Notes under the pieces: generated by a model | Told to the model about the DNA's origin: nothing | The model's database searches: none | Seen by the model: only the letters and a program-made list of their open reading frames with translations | Part shown: positions 32,855 to 44,619 of the stretch, piece after piece | How the letters are laid out: each line of letters opens with the position of its first letter | Numbering within the stretch: the first letter of the stretch is position 1 | Origin: Omphiscola glabra | Lineage: Eukaryota; Mollusca; Gastropoda; Lymnaeidae | DNA length: 64,000 bases | NCBI GenBank assembly: GCA_964017045.1 | Contig: OZ024799.1 | Coordinates: 34,539,736-34,603,735, forward strand | Direction: 5' to 3' | Program-made: the position numbers and the translations under genes

Positions 32855-33122
32855 CATCGTATCCGGAAATTTGTTTGAACGAAAATTTGATCGACGGAAG
32901 TCTCATCGAACGGAAATTTGATCGGAAAGAAGTTTGGACGATCAAATTTTGCGTCAAATTTCTTTGCTTTACTATATAGTATAATGCGTTCAAAAAGAAA
33001 TTTGACGAAAATTTGATTGTGTGAACTGAAAAAAAAATTCTACCAAACTGCCGTTCGACAAAACTTCCGTTCGATCAAATTTCCGTTCCATTAAACTTCC
33101 GTCGATAAATTTTCCGCCGATG
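32855..33122. mobile_element. foldback (long inverted repeat) element, 268 bp
   Basis: The two arms are imperfect reverse complements: left begins CATCGTATCCGGAAATTTG, right reverse-complemented begins CATCGGCGGAAAATTTATCG. Each arm is built from short direct repeats of the kind CGAACGGAAATTTGAT. Noncoding and of foldback MITE type. No clear target duplication was found. Confidence 0.75.
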
Positions 33123-33701
33123 AACCAAGAAACATTATTACCATTAGTTTATCTGACAATCATTAGACATGGTTACTGCAAGGCTTACTTTGTGTACGCC
33201 CCCAGTTTTCGTTACGCCTCGGTTTAACGATGAAATGATCGGGGCTTGTGTATAAGTTTATGTAACGGTCGATGTATCGATTGGAAGTTAATTGTAATTA
33301 ATAAACACCTTTGTATCACCTGGCGTTATTCGAACCCTTAGATCATGCACGCGGTAGACTAATCATGACGCAGTTAACTGTCAAAATCAATAGATCACAT
33401 GTCACGCTTCATTGGTTGCCAACTAATTTGCTCAGTTTTCTGACACGGAGATTTGTGTGTTGATTTGTTGTCAACACAATCTTATTGATCCTTTTCATCA
33501 AGTTATATCAATCTAAAACAAAAGAAATGTTTCTACGTCAAATTTTCTCTCTAGCCAAAATTTAAAATGCAACTAAGATGTGATTCTAATGAAGTCTCGG
33601 GGCAGCACGCACCCTCACCGCCTCGTTTCAGTTGCAAAAAAAAACAACAAAAAAAAAAAAAAAAAAAAAAAAAAACCAACAGACACACAGCATACTGCAA
33701 A
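33123..33701. other. intergenic sequence, no gene seen
   Basis: No exon or RNA gene was recognised. It contains a poly-A run (about 33,645-33,676) just before the next array, possibly a retroposon tail. Confidence 0.45.
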
Positions 33702-33832
33702 ATGTTTCAGACAACCAAATGTTTCAGACAACCAAATGTTTCAGACAACCAAATGTTTCAGACAACCAAATGTTTCAGACAACAAAATGTTTCAGACAAC
33801 CAAATGTTTCAGACAACCAAATGTTTCAGGTT
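33702..33832. repeat. 18-bp minisatellite, 7 copies
   Basis: Unit AATGTTTCAGACAACCAA. The period is divisible by three, so all plus frames without a stop stay open. Not coding. Confidence 0.95.
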
Positions 33833-34116
33833 GTTCTTATGATCTTTTTTTTAAAAATCCCTGAACGACCTCTTCCCGTCTCTTCAGAGTCCCTCAGTCG
33901 CCTCAAAATTCATACCGACGCCCCTTGATCTCTCAAGCACACCCATGGAGGCGATATCGCCCGCAATTCGAGAAGCACAGATTTAGACGGATTTGGGGAT
34001 ATGTAGGGTGTTTTAGGGGGCGGGAGGAGGCTTGGAGTGAGGGCGTAGGTGGTGACCGGGAGTCACGGTGAAATGTTAGGGAGGGTATGGAAGAAGTATA
34101 GTGACTGCCATAAATG

Positions 34117-34424
34117 GTACATGAATGATACATGAATGATACATGAATGATACATAAATGATACATGAATGATACATAAATGATACATGAATGATACATG
34201 AATGATACATGAATGATACATGAATGATACATGAATGATACATAAATGATACATGAATGATACATGAATAATACATGAATGATACATGAATGATACATGA
34301 ATTATACATAAATGAGACATAAATGATACATGAATGATACATGAATGATACATGAATTATACATATGAGACATAAATGATACATGAATGATACATAAATG
34401 ATACATGAATGATACATGACAATT
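34117..34424. repeat. 11-bp minisatellite, about 28 copies
   Basis: Unit GATACATGAAT with CATAAAT variants. The minus-strand open frames of 96-121 codons here repeat every 33 nt and are artefacts. Confidence 0.95.
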
Positions 34425-34828
34425 GTGAATGATCTTCTGTATACGATGTAACGGGAAACACGTTAGAAATAACATCCCTGAATTTCTCAAATTAAATAAT
34501 TTCATCTCACACGTGCGCACCTTTCGTAAGCTGTCGTATCGGGAATTGCCACTCAAATATTCTACTGTTCTGAAATTATTAAGCGTAACACCGACATTGG
34601 GACTTTGAAGATTAATGGCTTGTCCTAGCATGCGTGTTAGTCACGAATTCCGCACTTACCAGCTTGGACTGTGTAGGTTACCATCTGTTACCTACTGTTA
34701 TCAATATGGAGAAATTAATCTCTTATTTTAGTATACGGCTCGTTCTAAAACAGTGCACAACAAAAGACGATACCAAATGATATATACAATAACAAAGAAT
34801 ACTATACTCAAACCAGGGCTGATTACAA

Positions 34829-35151
34829 TGGACTACGATTAGTCACTTCCTTGTTTTGTCACGTGATACGAGTAAGCATTCGGTAGCCTATGCTACACAT
34901 AACAACACATAACAACAGATAACAGCTGATCAGCCATTATCATTAATTTTTAAGCAAAATGTATGTCTCCATCAGCGCTTCCCCAATGTTAATTAAAAAT
35001 TTTACTTTTCAAAATATTCTTGAATACACCTGTTTTTTTTAAAATGACATTCATAAATGTGACAATAATTATAATTCAGTTATGATTAAAGGAAGAAAGT
35101 TGTTTGAAGAAAAAATTGTGAGCGGAAGTACAATCGACTCATCGTAGTCCA
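34829..35151. mobile_element. MITE with TGGACTACGAT ends, copy 1
   Basis: Begins TGGACTACGATTAGTCAC and ends with the complement of TGGACTACGATGAGTCGATT. Strongly similar throughout to 37333-37719, including a CACGTGATACG block and an ACATAACAACACATAACAAC tract. About 60 bp shorter than copy 2 near its right end. Noncoding. Confidence 0.85.
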
Positions 35152-35724
35152 TTAATAAGTTTTATTGGGTTAATTATAATCAATTACAAATCAATAGAAA
35201 TATAATTAAAACTATTGACTTACAGTATATTGTTTGGCTTGTACCGGTACGATGTTAAATAAAGCACAATGTGCAAAAAGTGGTACAATGATGATATGAT
35301 ATCTCCACACACACAGTCTATTCTACTCATTTTTCGAGAACCGCCTTACGCATTGTTTTCCTTTCCAGTTTTATCCAGATTTTTCTATAAAATTCTGAAG
35401 GAAACGGACAATGCTTATTTAGTTGAAAACAAGGTCAAAGGGAGACCATCTCTAGCTACCCACACCTCAAAAGCGGCCTCGAGTTTGTTGTCTGCTAGAG
35501 TTCATGCATGGAGAAAGCATGAAGCAAAAAAGTCGCCACATAACACCATCTTTTGTAACTACTGTTAATAGTGGCAATCTGTGATATGTTTTCCAACCTT
35601 GGCGAATACAATTTAAATATAATGTTCTCCTAAATTAGCTCATTTGATCACATTTGTTATTGCCGGATAATCCAACTTCCGGCAGTAACAATGGCGATCA
35701 CTTGAGTTTTTAACAAGTTTATAT
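35152..35724. other. AT-rich sequence, no feature recognised
   Basis: A 99-codon open frame (35269-35568) has no recognisable domain and no supporting splice structure. Confidence 0.4.
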
Positions 35725-35729
35725 TTTGC

Positions 35730-35768
35730 TTGTCTGCGGGGAAGGCTCTTAGCCGAAACGTTCTTATC
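35730..35768 (+). mobile_element. Penelope-type hammerhead-like motif, degenerate
   Basis: GAAGGCTCTTAGCCGAAACGTT near 35,741 (two halves: stem GGC/GCC and GAAAC box) matches the hammerhead core that Penelope-like retroelements carry in their terminal repeats. The CUGANGA box is degraded (CTGCGGGGA). No reverse transcriptase is present nearby. Confidence 0.45.
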
Positions 35769-35879
35769 TTATTGTCATGTCTTTTGATTCAAGCTTCCAC
35801 AAACCTCGATCCACTATTTCCTTCTGTTATGAAACTGACGGGATCTTTCAAATTTGCAATATTTCCATTTGGTGTTAAC

Positions 35880-36170
35880 CGCCTGTGAGGTGCAGCGCAC
35901 ATGTGAGGTGCTGCCCGCCTGTAAGGCGCCACCCGCATGTGAGGTGCCAACTTTCTGTGAGTTGCCACCCGCCTGTGAGGTGCCACCCGCTTGTGAGGTG
36001 CCGCCCGCCTGTGAGGTGCCGCCCTCCTGTGAGGTGCCAACTTTCTGTGAGTTGCCACCCGCCTGTGAGGTGCCGCCCACCTGTGAGGTGCCGCCCGCCT
36101 GTGAGGTGCCGTCCGCCTGTGAGGTGCCGCCCGCCTGTGAGGTGCCGCCCGCCTGTGAGGTGCCACCCGT
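35880..36170. repeat. 18-bp GC-rich minisatellite
   Basis: About 16 copies of TGTGAGGTGCCGCCCGCC with variants. Open frames of 107-125 codons on both strands come from the period being a multiple of three. Confidence 0.95.
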
Positions 36171-37179
36171 TGCTGTCCGCACCAACACTCCCTTGTAACG
36201 CTATTTAGCTTATATAACTTTGTCTTATTTTTGCTTTACATACCGGTTCACAAATAAAGTGTATGGGTCGAGTGGGTTGTGTGGGTCGTGTCGCCATCCC
36301 AAAAGTGTGGAAATAGCTAAGTTTGCAAAGTGTAGTTCAAGTTTTTATATTCGATGTTCTGCACTTGAAAGTTGCTATGTTTTTCTCTACGCTCAACCCT
36401 TGTCTACACTAGATGGTACATCTATGCTCAATAGAAATGAACTGTTAAATATGTTTAAAATCGTTGTAACTAATAAGTGGCAGTGAATTTCTAAATTTTG
36501 ACCCAGTAGCCTACCACAAATACCCCTTTTTGCACTGAGTTTGGAAGCACGTGGGGGATTTTCAGATGCGCATTTCCCAGGGATTTTTTCCGCACAGCCT
36601 GCGACATAAAGCTCGCTGTGCCTCAGACATTATTCATGAAGCATACGGCGATGGTACTCACCGAGTCACTGGTACCCGTCCTTTATTTTATAGTTTATAT
36701 GAAACAGAAAGTATTGTTTACTGTCCAGCTGAATATACTTCGTCAACAAATTAACGCAAGGACGCACTGCACTATTTAGTCATGAACCATGTCAAGCCTT
36801 CTCATGTTTTGAGTTGTCGCTGTCCCATTTATCAGTTGACATAATACATGTGTTAACACAAACACAAGTGTGATCCGTTGTTGCAGCTCGAAATAACCGA
36901 AGTGAGTGAAACACACCAATTACAGAATTAGTTCTGATGGATTTAGCGAGGTAAAAGTTGCACGCCTGGGCAGAATGTTGTCTGAAGTGTTGTTTTTTTT
37001 CTTTCTGGCATCCGTCTGTCCGTCGCAGGTCGAAATCACAAGGCCTGGGATTTTTCTTTATGAGGATAAGCTGGTTTCCTGGACAGCATATCGCCAAAAG
37101 AACATCATATGTGGATGATACTACAGCTTGGCACCTTTAGCGGCGCAGGAGTTGCCGGAATTTTCATTGCGTAAATGTT
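36171..37179. other. no gene recognised
   Basis: Several open frames of 60-100 codons on both strands, none with a domain, splice structure or composition that sets it apart. Confidence 0.4.
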
Positions 37180-37315
37180 ATCCGACTACGGGGTTGAATT
37201 CAGAGTTTGCCTTCTCTTAGATGAGTTGCCGTCCAAGGCTAACGAGACCCGTCCACCCCGGGATGCTGTGGGTGTTTTTGCTTGTCTAGGCTTTGGTGAA
37301 CTCCAGACCACCAGC
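37180..37315 (+). repeat. dispersed repeat sharing a core with 46720-46850
   Basis: The two share TTCAGAGTTT.CCTTCTCT, GAGTTGCC.TCCAAGG.TAA, and a GATGCTG.TG.TGTTTTTGCTTGTC block in the same orientation. Probably a SINE or a LINE 3' segment; not identified. Confidence 0.6.
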
Positions 37316-37332
37316 TTTTTGGTTTGACTCAA

Positions 37333-37719
37333 TGGACTGCGATGAGTCACTTCCTTGTTTTGTCACGTGATACGTACCAGCCATTGGTAGGCTTTCTGCT
37401 ACACATAACAACACATAACAACAGATAACAGCTGATCAGCCATTGCCATTATCATTAATTATAAAGCACAATGTTTGTCTCCATCAACGCTTCCCCAGTG
37501 TTAATTAAAAATGTTACTTTTCAAAATATTCTTGAATACACGCGTTTCTTTAAATGACATTCATTAAATGTGACAATAATTATAATTCAGTTATGATTAA
37601 AGGAAGAAAGTTGTTTGAAGAAAAATTTGTGAGCGACTAGTGTGTTGCAGACAGCCTACCGGAAGTCTTACTCGTACATACGCTTTCACATGTCAAAACA
37701 ATCGACTCATCGTAGTCCA
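37333..37719. mobile_element. MITE with TGGACTACGAT ends, copy 2
   Basis: The longer (387-bp) copy of the element at 34829-35151, with left end TGGACTGCGATGAGTCAC and right end complementary to TGGACTACGATGAGTCGATT. The extra segment near 37,636-37,700 shows that copy 1 carries an internal deletion. Confidence 0.85.
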
Positions 37720-38064
37720 CCTGCTCGGCCACCCAGCACCCGAAAGTATTTGTTAACGTTTTACAAAGATATGGATATTTTGCCAGAGTCATTTTACGAA
37801 GTGGGCACAACTTGAACTGGTGCGTCATTATGATTAATCTTAACGTAGCCTTGTACTAATTACGTGTTTTGAAATGTCTTTAATGAGACTATTCTATCGG
37901 TAGATATTTATCTGTTCAAACAAATTTGAATTAGTCTTATGAGCATGAAACAGGGACATGGCTCAAAACAAAAAAAAAAAGTTAGAGTTTTGGAATAGTT
38001 AAATAATAATGGAAGTGGAAGTTATCAAATAGTTTTTAATGGATTTATTTTTAGGCTTGAAAAA

Positions 38065-38101
38065 AAAAGTAAGCAACGTTTCGGCAAGATGCCTTCTTCA
38101 G
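38065..38101 (-). mobile_element. Penelope-type hammerhead core, minus strand
   Basis: The minus strand reads CTGAAGA, then AGGCATCTTGCC (stem GGC/GCC with a short loop), then GAAAC and GTTGCTTAC. That is CUGANGA - stem II - GAAA, the conserved hammerhead ribozyme core. The 5' strand of stem III and the cleavage triplet could not be located, so activity is unlikely or unproven. No coding part of a Penelope element is present. Confidence 0.5.
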
Positions 38102-38109
38102 CAGACAAT

Positions 38110-40120
38110 ACAATAATAAACAACAGATAAATTTTAAATAACAAATAACATTTTTATGTTCTTGAATATATCAATAAGGTCAATGTAGCTCAAAGTTCAC
38201 AACTTCCGTTTCTAAAAATAATATAGAGCGCTTTAAAAATAAAGTGAATCTATGATTTGAAAAATATTTAAATAAGACAAGGAAATTGTCGAAATATAAA
38301 ATTTTTAAACGCTTTAAATGGCTCCTTTAATCCAATAAGATGAAAGAAATGGTGGAATTAATAAATAATCGTTATGCTCTATATATATGACATTGTTTAC
38401 ACTTTTTTATACAATTATTTTCTTAAATATTTGTGTATGTGAGTGTGCTACATACCCATATTAAAGACTTACTCATTACCATATGGGGAAAAGTGTGGTC
38501 AATGCTCTTGACATTTTGAATTATAAACTAACTTTCTATCGCTATAAAAGCCTATATTTTGAATTAGTTCTTGCTGTCAAACAATGGGCAATATTTGATT
38601 AGTGATTAGCATAATTTTTTGTTTAATTTATAAACAATTTATAGAAGTTGTCATCTAGTATTTTTTGTTTACTAAGCAGTATTTTATCTCTTTTATATCT
38701 AGTAAAACTTAAGATATATTTAGGAAGGTAATTATTATATATCCTTTATGTGACGGACACCTTCTTGCATGAGGTCATCCATTAATTATGTCAATAAAAT
38801 AGGGGGTTGGAAAAGTTTGACAGCTGTTGTCAAGGGGGAGGGGGGTTTAGATTAATTAACGTCAACAATCATGTTTTCTCTATTAAAAAATTAATATAAA
38901 AAATTGACTATTTATTACTTTAAAAAAATTAATTAATGCGTGTAAATAGTCATATAAATTTTAGGCTTTTAATAATATAAGATTTATTTAATGTGTGTCT
39001 GTCTGTTCACTGCATACGGCTGGTCAGAATGTTAGCACACTTTGCTATTGCATGAGAAGTCAAAAGGTGACCTGTCGATTCTGTTAGTGGCAAATGACTT
39101 GGGCGGTAGGTTTGCGATTATGGTGCAGGTATGGAACAAGAACAAGGTTCAAGTGCCCCCCCCCCCTTGTCAACAATTGTTGATGTAACTAATTGACACC
39201 CCCATGGCAATAATTATGTATCTATTTTTACAAACTATTTATTAATGAAGCAGTTTAAGGAAATACATATTTTAAGAAAGATATTTGACAAAAACAACAA
39301 TAATATTTAGTAACAACGTATAATATAGCACTGGTATAAACACAACCAGGTTGAGAGACCTTTGTATAAGCACAACCAGGTTGAGAGGCATTTGTATAAG
39401 CACAACCAAGTTAAGAGACATTTGTACAAACACAACCAGTTTGAGCTACACCTAAACTTTGTTGCGCTCTGATTAAGGGCGGAATTATTCAAAACTAAAT
39501 TTAGGTATGCGCTAACATGATTCACTGCATTTTTAAATGATCAAAACTGTACTGGGGAAGGACTGACTGACCCCCTCAAAGCTCCCCCCACGTCTCATTG
39601 GCTCGGGAGCCTTTGACGCCCTTATTTGCTACTTTACCCCTTCCCCAATGCTCATCATTGTGACAGGATAGGGTGAAATTAAGTTGGCGCCGATAGAGTT
39701 CAATGAGATGCACCACAACCAGAGGGAATGCCATGCGATGTAGTAACAATTGGGATTCTTAAATGTGCGTTACTTGAGTTCATGTTTTGTCGAGAAACTT
39801 TAGTAGATGGGAAGCTCGCGCATTGCCACCGCCAACGTCTGGAGGGCTATATCTAGTTTATTATATTATTTTAAAAGTATTACATTAAATAAAACAACCG
39901 TTGACTGGAAATTCGGAAGAAGAAGAATAACAATCGTAAATTTATACAGGGTGAGCTAAGGAAAAGAAGGTCACCTGCGGCTAAAGTAAGTCAAAGCGAA
40001 AGAACAAGTGACTTAATTTTATTCGCGTTCCTCACACGCGTTACAGAATATTCTCGCCCCACTGAAAGTAGCCCCAGCACCCGTGGCCCTCCAAGAATCT
40101 GTTATAACTTGTGGTTAAGT
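38110..40120. other. AT-rich sequence without gene
   Basis: Nothing coding is recognised. It contains a four-copy array of about 30 bp at 39,338-39,450 (unit with CACAACCAGGTTGAGAG) and a C-run at 39,158. Confidence 0.45.
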
Positions 40121-40124
40121 GATT

Positions 40125-40615
40125 GCAAAATTAGTCATTTAGTCATTGAGTCCTTGAGTCATTGAGTCATCTAGTCATTGAGTCATTTAGTCATTTAGTA
40201 TTGAGTCTTTGAGTCATTGAGTCATCTAGTCATTGAGTCATTTAGTCATTTAGTATTGAGTCTTTGAGTCATTGAGTCATCTAGTCATTGAGTCATTTAG
40301 TCATTTAGTATTGAGTCTTTGAGTCATTGAGTCATCTAGTCATTGAGTCATTTAGTCATTTAGTATTGAGTCTTTGAGTCATTGAGTCATTGAGTCATTG
40401 AGTCATTTAGTCATTGAGTCATTTAGTCATTTAGTATTGAGTCTTTGAGTCATTGAGTCATCTAGTCATTGAGTCATTTAGTCATTTAGTATTGAGTCTT
40501 TGAGTCATTGAGTCATCTAGTCATTGAGTCATTTAGTCATTTAGTATTGAGTCTTTGAGTCATTGAGTCTTTGAGTCATTGAGTCATTGAGTCATTGAGT
40601 CACTGAATCATTGTT
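40125..40615. repeat. octamer-based array with a 55-bp higher-order unit
   Basis: The base unit is close to TTGAGTCA. Variants (TTGAGTCT, TCTAGTCA, TTTAGTCA) are ordered into a 55-bp unit that recurs from about 40,200 (next starts at 40,255 and 40,310), with a shortened run near 40,370-40,430. Many perfect TGAGTCA heptamers are present. Confidence 0.93.
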
Positions 40616-40686
40616 CTTGTCTTTCTGTCACCGGAGGCGGGGCTGCTTGTTCGTGTCATACCCTGCCATAAACATCTTCCTCTTAC

Positions 40687-40795
40687 GCACATACACACAC
40701 ACGCACGCACACGCAAGCACACGCACGCACACGCATGCACGCACACATATACACGCACACACACGCACGCACGCACGCACACACACGCACGCACA
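40687..40795. repeat. (CACACG)n microsatellite
   Basis: Irregular CA/CG dinucleotide-rich array. Open frames here are artefacts. Confidence 0.95.
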
Positions 40796-40799
40796 AAGA

Positions 40800-42605
40800 A
40801 AGAAAAAGCGTTTATAATTTAATTTAATGTAATAATCATTTCATGATTTTTTTTAATATCAATCTCCGCATACCCCCTCTCTCCCACTTTTTCCCTCCTC
40901 AGACTGACAACACCCTTAACCGCCTTATAAAGCTGTTGCATACACCAGAGCCCCCCCCCCCCCACACACCAATTTCCTCTTAGTCTTAGCACAATATTTG
41001 AAAACTAAGCTTCCTGGAATCCTATGTTTCCAGGAAGAGAGGACTTGAAAGCTGGGAATGCAGAGACATTAAATGCTGGGAATGCAGAAACATTGAACCT
41101 GAAATCGAAATGTAGGTCAGAGGTCTCCGTAACGTTGGATAAAACATACGCAGAACAAGACTGGATCAATTACATGCCCCTTGGGTTATGAAATGGTTCA
41201 GTCAACAGGGTTAAATGACAAGTAAAGACCGTAGTCAGGGGGGGGCGCAGTTTGCCACACGTTTCTTTTTCTGACGTGTTGGAACAGGTCATATGAGACC
41301 ATAAAAAGGGGGATGACAGAGGAGAGAAAAGAGCGAATGGGAATATAATTGATTGGACTAGACCCGAATAGGTATATGATACGTCAGGGGTTCTTAGCCT
41401 ATTTTAAATTTTGACCCCTTTTTTTATAGAGTCATTATATTTGTTCGCAGTTTAATTAAGTTAAATATATAATTTTTTTTAGATTTCCAAGTTCACGATA
41501 CGTCTGAAATACAGCCACAGAGGCTTACTGTGTCGACAGCACTCCACCAGTTTTTAAATCGCTTCATTTTATAAGGTTTCATTAAATTCTGGATTATGGC
41601 CGGATCCCGAAGTGATGGAAATTTTCAATAAATCGTTCAGCAGCATTTTATTTCATGGCACCTTCAAAGTGATATCGAAGCTCTGTGACGCGAAATTTGA
41701 AGGAATCACATGATCATGAACCCAGGGAACAGTAAATCCACATGTCCACCACTTTGAGGACATTTCAACGTGTCTTGACTTTAGGGACACCCTACTATAA
41801 ACAAACTATTGATTAGTTAACACAATTCTTTCTCTAAATGTTGGGTTTCCCGGAAGTCGATTACGGCATATTTTAAAAGGCATTTCGGTTGTTTTAGTTT
41901 ATGGCTGACATCATGTATATAATCTCAGCGCCTTATCAGAGTCAGCAGCGGAAATAACAAAAGTTATGTAGGAGCTCAAAGATTCGTTGTACATAAGCAC
42001 ATGTGATTAAAAAGGTTGCATAAAAAAATTCTCTGTCAAATCTCAGTTATAATGCAGTATTTCCGAAGTGCCGAGTCGAGACCAAGTAGCGGGCCACGAA
42101 AGCAAAAATACCGGGTCGAGACCAAGTACTGGATCACAAAAGCAAAAGTACCGGGTCGCTAACATGTACCGGGCCACGAAAGCAAAAATACCAGGTGACG
42201 AATTTTTAAATAATAGAAAACCCAGCAAGGTGTTTTGAATTTTTATTTTGTTTTTCCCCGAGAGCTTAAATTATATAGTGTTGAATTGGGACCTGAGAAA
42301 TATATATTGTTACTACATGTGAGGTCAGAGGGCGAGGTCAGAGGTGAGTTATTTTATAATTGTTATTGAAATATATCAAAGCAAGGACAAATAGAGGGGT
42401 TTTAGAGGAAAAGGCTGGTGTATTTTATCGCATGACAGGAAGATTGGATCATCGTATCATTCTGCTGAGCAACAGTCAACGGTGGTTTGTTGTATTTCTC
42501 TAAATGTCCCGGCACGGGGGTATAGTTAGGCTATCGGTTGGGTGGGGTGAGTTTTTATCTTGTAATTTTGTTTTTATCAAGGCACACTTGTGAGATTGTG
42601 AAAGC
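40800..42605. other. no gene recognised
   Basis: Unannotated sequence. CAGGGGTTCTTAGCC at 41,385 resembles a hAT left end but lacks a partner. A weak repeat of about 47 bp (ACCGGGTCGAGACCAAGTA) occurs at 42,065-42,195. Confidence 0.4.
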
Positions 42606-42609
42606 AAAG

Positions 42610-43050
42610 GGGCCCGAAAGTTAGGCAGATAGGTAAATGAGAAATTAGGTAGATAGGTAAATTAGAAATTAGGAAGATGGGTAGATAAGAAATTAGGCAG
42701 ATAGGTAAATGAGAAATTAGGCAGATAGGTAAATGAGAAATTAGGCAGATAGGTAAATTAGAATTTTGGCAGATAGGTAAATTTGAAATTGGGCAGATAG
42801 GTAAATTTGAAATTAGGCAGATAGGTAAATTTGAAATTAGGCAGATAGGTAAATTAGAAATTAGGCTGATGTGTTATGAGAAATTAGGCAGATAGGTAAA
42901 TTAGAAATTAGGCAGATAGGTAAATTACAAATTTGGCAGATAGGTAAATTAGAAATTAGGCAGATAGGTAATGAGAAATTAGGCAGATAGGTAAATTAGA
43001 AATTAGGCAGATAGGTAAATAAGAAATTAGGCAGATAGGTTAATTGGAAA
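42610..43050. repeat. 24-bp minisatellite with GATA motifs
   Basis: About 17 copies of a unit containing GGCAGATAGGTAAATTAGAA. Nearly every unit keeps AGATAG, the WGATAR motif bound by GATA factors. Confidence 0.93.
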
Positions 43051-43851
43051 TAATAGGGGCAAAGGTAAAAACTTGGATCTGAAAATAAATTTATCCACTT
43101 TTTTTATCCATAACTAAAGTCTCTAGTAAAAAAAAGGCATTACACGTCTCATTAGTGAATTATTTATCAGCATTCTGTTTCTTTTATTTGTTATAAGATT
43201 GTTTTTTTTTAAATATTTAGAAAAAAAAATGAAAACAGTTTATGTTTAATGTTTATTTAAACCTTATTCATGTTGTCTAGATGCCAGAATAAGCCCACAC
43301 GCAGACACACGAACACACACACACACAGACACGCACGTAGGCACGCACACGGGACACACACACGCACGCAAATTAATCGGGTTACGAATTAGAATTAGAA
43401 AAAATAGTCGGGTCGAGCTGTGGGCCTCAGAGCTGTGGCTGCGGTTTGAATAATTAATATTTATAATAGGTCATAAAATCAATGTGAAAATTAAAATAAT
43501 TAAAATGCCCAGCATGATTGTTACACCACGGCCTTTAAAAAAAACACTCACAAAATAGTAACAAACATATTAAGCTCATAATTGACTGTCAAAAATCACC
43601 TACCAGTGAGTTACAACCGTTAATTGTATTCACATTTTGAAAACATCAATCAATACCTTATTGTTTTACCCGTGAAAGGATATCATTCTGTGTCTGTGTG
43701 ATTAATCAAATGACTATTACTGTTAGCGCGTCCTATACCTAAACGCTTTTGCGGCTATTTAATTCCCCTTGCTGGTGCTATAACAAAGAAGAGGAAACTA
43801 TGCTTAGCTCTGTAACAAGAAATTCCCGGAATGAGCTGTCTCGGTATAAAG
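43051..43851. other. no gene recognised
   Basis: AT-rich, with a CA-rich microsatellite at about 43,310-43,370. Confidence 0.45.
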
Positions 43852-43945
43852 CAGTGGTTCTCAATTTTTTTTCGGCCACAGCCCCCCTTGGCACCATAAA
43901 CCCATCTCTAGCGCCACCGTGGCTCCCCCTATTAATCGTTTAGGA
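43852..43945 (+). mobile_element. hAT-like left end fragment
   Basis: CAGTGGTTCTCAATTTTTTTTC followed by a CAGCCCCCCTTGGCACC-like segment is the start of a Charlie-like hAT element. A matching right end (TTTTGAGAACCACTG, ending 46452) exists, but the 8-bp flanks do not match, so they are probably separate fragments. Confidence 0.5.
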
Positions 43946-44034
43946 CAGTAGTTAGCACACATTTTTAAGGAAGATAACACAATAAAATGATAACAATTTA
44001 ATAACATAGAATAATAACAATACAGGAGGTGACT

Positions 44035-44555
44035 CCCTAACAGGGGGTAACACCCTCACAGAAAGTGACACCCTCTCAGAAGTTGACACCCTCACAGGCG
44101 ATGACACCATCACAGGAGGTGACACCCTCGAAGGAGGTGACACCCTCACAGAAGGTGACACCCTCACAGGAGGTGACACCCTCACAGGCGATGACACCAT
44201 CACAATATGGTGACACCCTCGAAGGAGGTGACACCCTCACAGAAGGTGACACCCTCACAGAAAGTGACACCCTCTCAGAAGATGACACCCTCACAGGCGA
44301 TGACACCATCACAGGAGGTGACACCCTCGAAGGAGGTGACACCCTCACAGAAGGTGACACCCTCACAGGAGGTGACACCCTCACAGAAAGTGACACCCTC
44401 TCAGAAGATGACACCCTCACAGGCGATGACACCATCACAGGAGGTGAACCCTGACAGAAAGTGACGCCCTCTCAGAAGATGACACCCTCACAGGTGATGA
44501 AACCATCACAGGAGGTGACACCCTCGAAGGAGGTGACACCCTCACAGGAGGTCAC
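44035..44555. repeat. 18-bp minisatellite
   Basis: About 29 copies of GACACCCTCACAGGAGGT and variants (GAAGGT, GATGAC, CTCTCAGAA). Open frames of 83-129 codons on both strands are artefacts of the 18-bp period. Confidence 0.95.
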
Positions 44556-44619
44556 GACAAATGGAAAATTGATGTCCGTGTTAAAACAGAACTCAGGAAA
44601 TTACACAAGAATGTGCCAC

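Noticed and set aside
33933..34417. Minus-strand frames with MYHSCIIHVSF repeats
   Set aside because: 11-bp repeat cycling through three frames; not coding.
35789..36208. Open frames of 107-125 codons on both strands (CEVPPA, GGTSQA, RRAAPH repeats)
   Set aside because: The 18-bp repeat keeps several frames open. No start context, splice signals or unique flanking coding sequence.
44065..44464. Repetitive 85-129 codon open frames (TPSQKV, VRVSPP repeats)
   Set aside because: 18-bp minisatellite artefact, open on both strands.
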